Both the position numbers and the translations under genes were made by a program. The notes under the pieces are model-generated. The model saw only the letters and a program-made list of their open reading frames with translations. It did not search any database and was not told the origin of the DNA. Positions 6,700 through 11,896 of a stretch of 11,896 bases of DNA are shown in pieces. The DNA lies in the NCBI GenBank assembly GCA_015486785.1, contig WFQZ01000230.1, positions 1 through 11,896 on the forward strand, in the 5' to 3' direction. This DNA comes from Thermoflexales bacterium. GTDB taxonomy: Bacteria > Chloroflexota > Anaerolineae > B4-G1 > SLSP01. Every line of letters begins with the position of its first letter. The stretch's first letter is position 1.

Positions 6700-8423
6700 G
6701 ATTTCGCCCCTTTATCTTTCTCTAATAAGGTGTTGATATTCTGTAACAGTTCATCGTCCATAAAGGACCCTTTCTGAAGAAGTAACTGAATCTGGCCTTG
6801 TAATCGGCGTTGTTCGGGTACGGTTAGCTCCTTGGCTGTCACCACGATGACCGGGATATTGGTCAAAGCGTCATCATCTTTGAGGTGGTCTAAGACGGCG
6901 AATCCGTCCATATCGGGCATCATCATATCCAGCAGGATCAAGTCTGGATGGGTGGTCTTGATGAGCTTCAGCCCTTCTTTGCCGGTGTGTGCCTCTACCA
7001 CCTGGAAATCCCCGCGAGTTTGCAGGATGCGCCGCAACAGCCGCGCCGCTTCCACGTTGTCTTCAATGATCGCAATGCGCCGCACCCGCTCGTCGAGCTG
7101 ATCAAGCGCACCGAGCAGTCCTTCCGTTGGCGGCGGGGTGACGGCTTGCGGGGCCGGGGTGGGTTCTATTAGATTGGCGGGCACTTCTTTAATCTGGTCC
7201 GGCTTCAGCAGGAACTTTTCAACCGGGAAGGTGTGCCCGGAGCAGTTGACCACTACGATCTCGTCGCGCTTGATGATGCCTTTGCTCAGAAGTTTGAACA
7301 GCCCCGCGAAGGCGGTAGCTGCTGCCGGCTCCATAGAGATGCCTTCCATTTTGGCCAAGACGTGCAGGGCGCGGAAGGTCTCGTCATCGCTGACGGCCAC
7401 AAACGCGCCACCGCGCTCTTTTGCTATCCGATAGAGATAACTGTAGGCCGGGCCGGGGAATCCGGTGGCGATGGTGATGACCTGGGTATTCGGATGTCGC
7501 ACCGGTTCGGCTTCCGGCAGATCTTTTTCGTATGAGTTGACCATCGGGGCGCAGCCGGCGGCTTGCACCACGGCTATTTTGGGCAGCCGATCCACCATGC
7601 CCATGCGGTAAAGCTCCTGGTAGCCTTTATCCACACCTACCGGCCCCATCCCCCCGCTGACCGATTGGATGTACCAATCGGGTGCTCGCCACGGCACGCC
7701 CGGTTGCAACGGGCCTAACTCCTCCGCCAGTTGCTCGGCGATCTCCAAGGCCAGGGTTTTCATACCTTCGCGTGTGCCTACGTTGCGGATGCCTTTGTCG
7801 GCCAGGATGTGCTTGTGACGGGCGAAGCGGGCGGCCACTTTTTTCGTTTCGTCGTAAGTGGCGGTCACTTTGACCACTTCGCTGCCGTAGATCGCGATCT
7901 CGCGCATTTTCTCCGGCGGCACGAGGCTGGGGACGAACGTCCACAGCTTGATGCCGGCGTGCGCGGTGTAGGCGGAATAGGAGATCGCTACGTTGCCGGT
8001 GGAGGCGACGACCAATTCGGTGGTGTTGGCCTCTTTCATCATTGAGATTACCATCGCCGCTTGACGATCCTTGAACGAGTTGGTGGGGTTCTGCCGCTCG
8101 TCTTTGATGAACAGGTTGGGTGTCCCTAGCATCATCCCCAAGTTCTTCGCCCGCAACAACGGCGTGCCCCCTTCGCCCATAGAGATTTGATAGTCGTCGT
8201 GCCGCAGGGGGAGCAGCTCACGGTAACGCCACATCGTGAACGGGCGCTGCCTTAAAATGTCGGGCCAGAGCCGCCGGATGCGCTCGTAATCATAGTAAAC
8301 ATCGAGCCAGTCATGGCCGCATTTTTCACAAACAGGGGTGGGGATGGTGTAGGGTTGACGGTGCCCGCATGCGCCACATTCGAACCCGATTTCCATAGGG
8401 ATTGCGGACGGTACGATCAGCAT
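6696..8423 (-). CDS. Threonine-synthase-like PLP enzyme fused to a C-terminal response-regulator receiver domain
   Basis: The protein has 575 residues. An N-terminal zinc ribbon (Cys16, Cys19, Cys32, Cys35) is followed by a fold-type II PLP domain (about 75-415) with NPTNSFKDRQA (Schiff-base Lys118), STGNVAISYSAY (141-152), a glycine-rich SGGMGPVG (256-263) and a C-terminal CSGHTFPVEKF. Threonine synthases make threonine from O-phosphohomoserine. The C-terminal signature differs from the common TGHGLKDP type, so a related reaction (for example cysteate-synthase-like) is possible. A Pro-rich linker (about 420-436) joins a receiver domain (~447-570) with Glu454/Asp455, phospho-acceptor Asp499 in LILLDMMMPDMDG, Thr529 and Lys551, all intact. 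The start is ATG 8423 with GGAG upstream; Met10 is a weaker alternative. The gene is coupled by ATGA to a histidine kinase. The fusion is uninterrupted in frame, so it is not a frameshift artefact of two genes. Confidence 0.9.
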   Translation of the reverse strand: MLIVPSAIPMEIGFECGACGHRQPYTIPTPVCEKCGHDWLDVYYDYERIRRLWPDILRQRPFTMWRYRELLPLRHDDYQISMGEGGTPLLRAKNLGMMLGTPNLFIKDERQNPTNSFKDRQAAMVISMMKEANTTELVVASTGNVAISYSAYTAHAGIKLWTFVPSLVPPEKMREIAIYGSEVVKVTATYDETKKVAARFARHKHILADKGIRNVGTREGMKTLALEIAEQLAEELGPLQPGVPWRAPDWYIQSVSGGMGPVGVDKGYQELYRMGMVDRLPKIAVVQAAGCAPMVNSYEKDLPEAEPVRHPNTQVITIATGFPGPAYSYLYRIAKERGGAFVAVSDDETFRALHVLAKMEGISMEPAAATAFAGLFKLLSKGIIKRDEIVVVNCSGHTFPVEKFLLKPDQIKEVPANLIEPTPAPQAVTPPPTEGLLGALDQLDERVRRIAIIEDNVEAARLLRRILQTRGDFQVVEAHTGKEGLKLIKTTHPDLILLDMMMPDMDGFAVLDHLKDDDALTNIPVIVVTAKELTVPEQRRLQGQIQLLLQKGSFMDDELLQNINTLLEKDKGAKS

Positions 8424-8504
8424 GGCGACTCCTATTGTTGAGCTTGAGATGTGGAAAATAGCTGCGCAAATGTCACTTTAATAGCTAAATTCCAAGAATC
8501 GGAT

Positions 8505-8513
8505 ACTATAGCA
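8505..8513 (-). promoter_or_regulatory. Candidate extended -10 promoter for the PLP-enzyme/kinase operon
   Basis: On the minus strand TGC-TATAGT (extended -10) lies about 80 bases before the ATG at 8423. The -35 region 17 bases upstream is poor (CAGCTC), which is tolerated by extended -10 promoters. It overlaps the left copy of the 15-bp direct repeat. Confidence 0.4.
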
Positions 8514-8575
8514 TAGGTTTTAGGTTTGAGCTGGCCGGGATTGCTACATCTAGAGTAAGCATAGCATAAGTTTTA
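8508..8575. repeat. 15-bp direct repeat pair in the divergent intergenic region
   Basis: ATAGCATAGGTTTTA (8508-8522) and ATAGCATAAGTTTTA (8561-8575) match at 14 of 15 positions and are offset by 53 bases, about five helical turns. The 225-base gap (8424-8648) otherwise holds only candidate promoters. No strong plus-strand promoter for galK is evident. The pair may be an operator or two copies of the same promoter element. Confidence 0.6.
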
Positions 8576-8585
8576 CGAAGAACAA
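8558..8585 (-). promoter_or_regulatory. Second candidate promoter for the PLP-enzyme/kinase operon
   Basis: On the minus strand a -35 TTGTTC (8580-8585), a 16-base spacer and TGC-TATGCT (-10 at 8558-8563) form a plausible promoter, overlapping the right copy of the direct repeat. It would give a 5' leader of ~130 bases. Confidence 0.35.
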
Positions 8586-8648
8586 GCGGCAAGTCATTTC
8601 CTTTTCGTGAAGAGTGCATAGCGATTTTGTATCTTGTGAGGTGTGAGT

Positions 8649-9827
8649 ATGGCTAAAATTTCAATGTATCGCAAGGTGGCGCAGGCGTTTTACGCCCGTT
8701 TTGGCAGCCCCCCACAACTGATCGTGCGCTCACCGGGGCGGGTGAACTTGTTGGGCGGGCATACTGATTACAATGACGGCCTGGTGATGCCGGTGGCGGT
8801 GGACCGCGCGGTGTGGTTGGCCGTGTCGCCGGTTGATGCGCCGGAGGCGATGTTGCACGCGGTGGATATGGGCGGGGCCGAATCTACCTTTGCCGTGGAT
8901 CGGATTCCGGCTGCCGTCGGCGGATGGTCGGACTACCCGATGGCGGTGCTATGGGCTTTCCTGGAGCGAGGATTGCAGCCGGTAGGGATCAACGCGCTGT
9001 TTTCTTCGACCGTGCCGGTGGGCGCGGGGATGTCGTCGTCTGCCGCGCTGGAGCTGGCGTTTGCTTATGCTTGGGATCACTTGAGCGGGTTTGGGCTGAC
9101 GCGGGAAACGCTGGCGCAGCTTTGCCAGCAGGCCGAGAATGAGTACGTGGGCGTCAACTGCGGGATTATGGATCAGATGATCGCCGCCTGCGGCAAGGCC
9201 GGACACGCGATGTTGCTGGATACGCGCACCTTGGAGTATCATCATTTCCCGGTGCCCCCGCAAGCGGCCATCGTGGTGGCCGATAGTCAGGTGCGGCGGA
9301 CGCTGGCTCATTCCGAGTACAACGCTCGCCGCGTGGAGTGCGAACAGGCGGTGCGCTTGCTGCGGGAGTATCTCCCCGACATAGCCTCGCTGCGGGATGT
9401 GCGCCCCCAGGATTTGGAGCAATACGGTGCGTATCTGCCGGAGAAGATTCTACAACGGGCGCGGCACGTGGTCACCGAAAACGTGCGCGTAGTGCGGATG
9501 GCGCAAGCCTTGCACGCCGGCAATTTGGAGTTGGCCGGGCAACTGATCGGTGCCGGGCACCGCAGTCTGCGGGATGATTACGAGGTGAGCATCCCGGAGC
9601 TGGATACGTTGGTCGCCGCCGCGCAGGAGGTGCCCGGTTGTTACGGGGCGCGATTGACCGGCGCGGGTTTTGGCGGGTGCATCGTGGCCTTGGTACACAA
9701 AGACGCGGTGGTTTCCCTGGCGGCGCATCTTAAAGAGGTGTATCAGGCGCACTTTGATCTCACCCCGGATGTTTACGTCACCCAACCGGCGGACGGTGTG
9801 AGCGTCGCGGCGCAGGCCGTTTCCTAG
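8649..9827 (+). CDS. galK: Galactokinase (GHMP kinase family)
   Basis: The enzyme phosphorylates alpha-D-galactose at C1 with ATP, the first phosphorylation step of the Leloir pathway. At 392 residues it is normal for the family. Motifs: the galactokinase signature GRVNLLGGHTDYNDG (30-44), the GHMP ATP loop GAGMSSSAA (126-134), NCGIMDQ with catalytic Asp175, and motif 3 LTGAGFGGC (336-344). In the signature, residue 37 is Gly where galactokinases usually have Glu (GEHTDY), a sugar-contacting position; His38, Asp40 and Tyr41 are kept. The start is ATG 8649, preceded by GAGGTG at five bases; a GTG at 8643 is in frame but lies within that site. No other gal gene is in the window. The TAG stop shares the palindrome CTAG with the stop of the opposing gene. 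Confidence 0.93.
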   Translation: MAKISMYRKVAQAFYARFGSPPQLIVRSPGRVNLLGGHTDYNDGLVMPVAVDRAVWLAVSPVDAPEAMLHAVDMGGAESTFAVDRIPAAVGGWSDYPMAVLWAFLERGLQPVGINALFSSTVPVGAGMSSSAALELAFAYAWDHLSGFGLTRETLAQLCQQAENEYVGVNCGIMDQMIAACGKAGHAMLLDTRTLEYHHFPVPPQAAIVVADSQVRRTLAHSEYNARRVECEQAVRLLREYLPDIASLRDVRPQDLEQYGAYLPEKILQRARHVVTENVRVVRMAQALHAGNLELAGQLIGAGHRSLRDDYEVSIPELDTLVAAAQEVPGCYGARLTGAGFGGCIVALVHKDAVVSLAAHLKEVYQAHFDLTPDVYVTQPADGVSVAAQAVS

Positions 9828-11563
9828 CGGCAGGTCAGCACCGGGATCGCGCTTTCTTGCAGGATGCGATCGACCGTGCTCCCCAGCACCGCCTCCAGGG
9901 CCGGAGCGCGTTCGTAGCCCCCCATGATGAGCAAGTCGCACTCGTACTCTTGGGCGGCGGTGAGGATCGCCGTGGCGGCATCCCCCGCCCGTTGGATGAA
10001 CTCCGCTTGCACTTTGCGCTTCTCCAAGTGCTGCCTGGCTCGCGCTTGAATCTTTTCCCCTTCTGGAGGCTCTTTGACGGTGAGCACAACAAGCGCGGAT
10101 TCCCAGGCGGTGGCCAGGTAGGTGGCGACGAACAAGGCTTCCTGGGCCTTGGGTGAATCGTCGTATGCCAGCAGGACGCGCCGCATCGTGGGAATTGCCT
10201 GGGGGACGGCCATCACCGGCGGCGCACAGCGACGCACCAGCGTGCGGAAGCCGGAGGAGAGCCGCGCCCAAAACTGCATCGCCGGAGGATAGCGCAAATG
10301 TACCACCACCAGATCGGCCCAGCGGGCGTACTCGCAGATGCGCGGCGCAACTTCCTCACCGGCCACCGTGGAGAAGTCGGCGGGCACGTTGGCCGAGGCG
10401 CAGCGTTGCAGAAATTGCGCTTCAATGAGGCGGGCCGTGTCGGCGGTATTTTCCTCGTCCGGCGGATGTACCCACAGGCCGTGTAAGGTGGCCTGCTCGC
10501 GCCGCGCGATCTCCAGAGCCTGAGTCACCGCCGGCCAGCCGTCGCTTTGCGGCCAAGGGATCGGCACCAGGATGTCGGCGAACAACACTTTATCCCGTCG
10601 GGAAAGCACCTCCGAACGCCACGTGCCGGTGGATGGGCCGCCTTGCAGCGCGTCGGGGACGATGCTGGCGAGCAGTTTCTCGCTCCAACGCGCCACGATT
10701 TGCCCGGCCCGCTCGCCGTGCTGCTCGGCCAGATCGGCGGCGACTTTGGGCAAGGGCACTTCCCAACCAAGCTCCTTGACCAGCTCCGCGCGATGTTCCA
10801 TAAGCCACAAGTACAGATCGGCGGCGGTGCGATCCGGGAAGTCGCGCAACAAACCCCGCTCATAGATGACTTCTTCCACCGGGCGGTACACCACATCGTA
10901 CCAGTGCGCGGCGGCTTCGGGGTAAGGGATTTCCCGTTGTTGTTCAAGCCCCATAAAGTAGCGGTGTGTGCGGATGTGCTCCTCCAAGACATCGTATTGC
11001 CCCGGACTGGTGACTCGTAAGTCGGCGTGCGGGCGGGTTTCGTTCAAGTGCGTGTGATCCAGGAAGCGGGCGTATTCCGCCTTCAGGATGAGATCGTCGG
11101 GGCTGTCGTCGGGTGAAAGCGGCACGGGCGTTTGCACTTCGGTGACGTAGGCCTGGATGGTTTCGGATTTCATACTCCGCGCCACCGAGATGCGATGATG
11201 CCCATCTTTGACGAAATACGCCTCGCCGATTTTGTACAACTCCACCGGCGGTAATCCTTGCGGACCTTCGGCGGTCACCTTGATGTTGGCCCAGCGGCTT
11301 TGATCGGCATCGTGGAGCGGCAGGAAGGTGCGGCTGAAGTCGGTATAGCGTCCCACACTGCCCACGATGGCATCCAGCGGAACGTCTTGCAGTCCGCGCG
11401 GGCGGAGGGTATTGGCCCGCAGCTTACGGCGTACTTCTTCATACGAAAGCAAATCTGTCGTCGCGCCGGTCAAGCGGGCCAGGGCTTGCTCCAAGGCCGC
11501 GCGGCGGCGGGCCTCGCGGAAGTCACGGACGGCTTCCCAATTTCGCACCCCATTCAATCCCAT
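9824..11563 (-). CDS. ParB-like N-terminal domain fused to tandem universal-stress (UspA) domains
   Basis: The protein has 579 residues. An N-terminal region (about 1-150) holds a ParB/sulfiredoxin-like core (VPLDAIVGSVGRY near 61-73, then GEAYFVKDGHHRISVARS at 113-130). A middle segment of unknown fold, rich in aromatic and charged residues (about 180-300, including AAAHWYDVVYRPVEEVIYERG), follows. Two UspA-like domains come last, a degenerate one (~327-455) and a clearer one (460-579, starting MRRVLLAYDDSPKAQEAL). In the latter the nucleotide-loop pattern G-x2-G-x9-G-S/T reads G548...E551...G561-S562, so the second glycine is Glu and ATP binding is uncertain. No signal peptide or membrane segment is seen. 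The start ATG 11563 follows CCGGAGGTGAAAG, a strong ribosome-binding site. Such fusions look like nucleotide- or stress-responsive proteins, but the function is unknown. Confidence 0.82.
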   Translation of the reverse strand: MGLNGVRNWEAVRDFREARRRAALEQALARLTGATTDLLSYEEVRRKLRANTLRPRGLQDVPLDAIVGSVGRYTDFSRTFLPLHDADQSRWANIKVTAEGPQGLPPVELYKIGEAYFVKDGHHRISVARSMKSETIQAYVTEVQTPVPLSPDDSPDDLILKAEYARFLDHTHLNETRPHADLRVTSPGQYDVLEEHIRTHRYFMGLEQQREIPYPEAAAHWYDVVYRPVEEVIYERGLLRDFPDRTAADLYLWLMEHRAELVKELGWEVPLPKVAADLAEQHGERAGQIVARWSEKLLASIVPDALQGGPSTGTWRSEVLSRRDKVLFADILVPIPWPQSDGWPAVTQALEIARREQATLHGLWVHPPDEENTADTARLIEAQFLQRCASANVPADFSTVAGEEVAPRICEYARWADLVVVHLRYPPAMQFWARLSSGFRTLVRRCAPPVMAVPQAIPTMRRVLLAYDDSPKAQEALFVATYLATAWESALVVLTVKEPPEGEKIQARARQHLEKRKVQAEFIQRAGDAATAILTAAQEYECDLLIMGGYERAPALEAVLGSTVDRILQESAIPVLTCR

Positions 11564-11581
11564 CTTTCACCTCCGGTAATG

Positions 11582-11613
11582 AAAAAGCGGCTCAACGCCG
11601 TTGAGCCGCTTTT
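11582..11613 (-). terminator. Intrinsic terminator after tRNA-Gln
   Basis: A perfect 14-bp stem (AAAAGCGGCTCAAC with GTTGAGCCGCTTTT, 3-base loop GCC) lies six bases past the end of tRNA-Gln and ends in TTTTT on the minus strand. The symmetry makes it potentially bidirectional. Its end is 18 bases from the ATG of the ParB-like/UspA gene. Confidence 0.9.
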
Positions 11614-11619
11614 CTTAGG

Positions 11620-11692
11620 CTGGGGCGGCAGGACTCGAACCTGCGGTACACGGATTCAAAGTCCGTTGCCTTACCAACTTGGCCACGCCCCA
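11620..11692 (-). tRNA. tRNA-Gln (anticodon TTG)
   Basis: A complete 73-base cloverleaf. The acceptor is TGGGGCG/CGCCCCA with the U1-A72 pair typical of bacterial tRNA-Gln and discriminator G73. The anticodon stem is ACGGA/TCCGT with loop CTTTGAA, giving UUG. The T arm is GCAGG-TTCGAGT-CCTGC. CCA is not encoded. It is a single-gene unit with its own promoter and terminator. Confidence 0.97.
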
Positions 11693-11706
11693 ACTTGACG
11701 GGCGGG

Positions 11707-11735
11707 ATTATACCATGGGCTTACTTGTAGGTCAA
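11707..11735 (-). promoter_or_regulatory. Strong promoter of tRNA-Gln
   Basis: On the minus strand TTGACC (11730-11735), a 17-base spacer and TATAAT (11707-11712) form a near-consensus sigma-70 promoter. The -10 lies 14 bases before the first base of tRNA-Gln. The left arm of a 9-bp inverted repeat overlaps the start of the -35. Confidence 0.88.
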
Positions 11736-11785
11736 GACACCCATCGAGAGCGTCACGAGTTTGGGACATAATTCTGGGGTGTCTT
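11734..11785. repeat. 9-bp inverted repeat upstream of the tRNA-Gln promoter
   Basis: AAGACACCC (11734-11742) and GGGTGTCTT (11777-11785) are perfect inverted copies separated by 34 bases. The repeat touches the -35 of tRNA-Gln and includes the stop of the partial minus-strand frame. It could be an operator or a remnant of a mobile-element end; neither is shown. Confidence 0.5.
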
Positions 11786-11896
11786 CAAAGGCCAGGCGAC
11801 GCTCAGACCGGCGCAAAGAGAAGCCATCGGTACCCGGCTGATGTCATAACCGGCCAACTCTAGCGGGCACTTGCCCCGAATCCCGGGTTGAGCATC
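11753..11896 (-). CDS. C-terminal end of an unidentified protein, truncated by window edge
   Basis: On the minus strand a frame open at the right edge runs 47 codons to TGA at 11753-11755. It includes the segment GKCPLELAGYDISRVP and ends TPQNYVPNS. The GKxPLELAG segment loosely recalls C-termini of some transposases, but I cannot name a family. The nearby inverted repeat makes a mobile-element origin possible. The frame could also be chance, since only 144 bases are visible. Confidence 0.3.
   Translation of the reverse strand, partial: DAQPGIRGKCPLELAGYDISRVPMASLCAGLSVAWPLKTPQNYVPNS

Noticed and set aside
8526..8567. Plus-strand promoter for galK built from TTGAGC or TTGCTA with TAGAGT or TAGCAT
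   Set aside because: Spacers are 19 or 15 bases and the hexamers are weak, so no confident plus-strand promoter can be called.
8643..8648. GTG start at 8643 for galactokinase
   Set aside because: The GTG is part of the GAGGTG ribosome-binding site that serves ATG 8649.
1..11896. CRISPR arrays, rRNA genes, riboswitches or toxin-antitoxin pairs
   Set aside because: None was seen. Apart from tRNA units and the short direct and inverted repeats listed, non-coding space is minimal.

Overview
The window is GC-rich and tightly packed. Gene pairs overlap by a few bases, GTG starts are used, and E. coli-like sigma-70 promoters precede the tRNAs. The mix of genes is reminiscent of Chloroflexota, especially Anaerolineae-like genomes: a PfaD/PPTase lipid-synthase cluster, a threonine-synthase/receiver fusion, a ParB-like/universal-stress fusion and a propeller/peptidase fusion. 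That placement is an inference from gene style, because no 16S or marker gene is present.

Layout, left to right. (1) 1-2031, plus strand: the 3' part of a PfaD-type FMN enoyl reductase, a small double-CxxC zinc-ribbon protein, and an Sfp-type phosphopantetheinyl transferase. This looks like the tail of a PUFA- or polyketide-type synthase cluster that continues off the left edge. (2) 1991-5148, minus strand: a membrane-anchored beta-propeller with a C-terminal M15-like metallopeptidase domain, then an RsmF-type rRNA m5C methyltransferase joined to it by a GTGA stop/start overlap. (3) 5159-5421, minus strand: a tRNA-His/tRNA-Arg unit with its own promoter and intrinsic terminator. (4) 5434-8423, minus strand: a threonine-synthase-like PLP enzyme carrying a C-terminal receiver domain, overlapping by ATGA with a soluble REC-HisKA-HATPase kinase. 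(5) 8424-8648: a divergent intergenic region with a 15-bp direct repeat and candidate promoters. (6) 8649-9827, plus strand: galactokinase. (7) 9824-11563, minus strand: a ParB-like/universal-stress fusion, preceded by a tRNA-Gln unit with a strong promoter and terminator (11582-11735). (8) 11736-11896: an inverted repeat and the end of an unidentified minus-strand reading frame that leaves the window.

The most unusual unit is the two-gene operon at 5434-8423. A biosynthetic enzyme carries a phospho-receiver domain with all key residues and is translationally coupled to a kinase that has no membrane or classical sensor domain and itself starts with a receiver. This suggests phosphorylation control of an amino-acid enzyme (or use of the enzyme as a sensor) rather than of transcription. 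Both convergent gene pairs in the window (1991-2031 and 9824-9827) overlap at their 3' ends and have no visible terminator between them. Both tRNA terminators end within 20 bases of the start codon of the next protein gene on the same strand.
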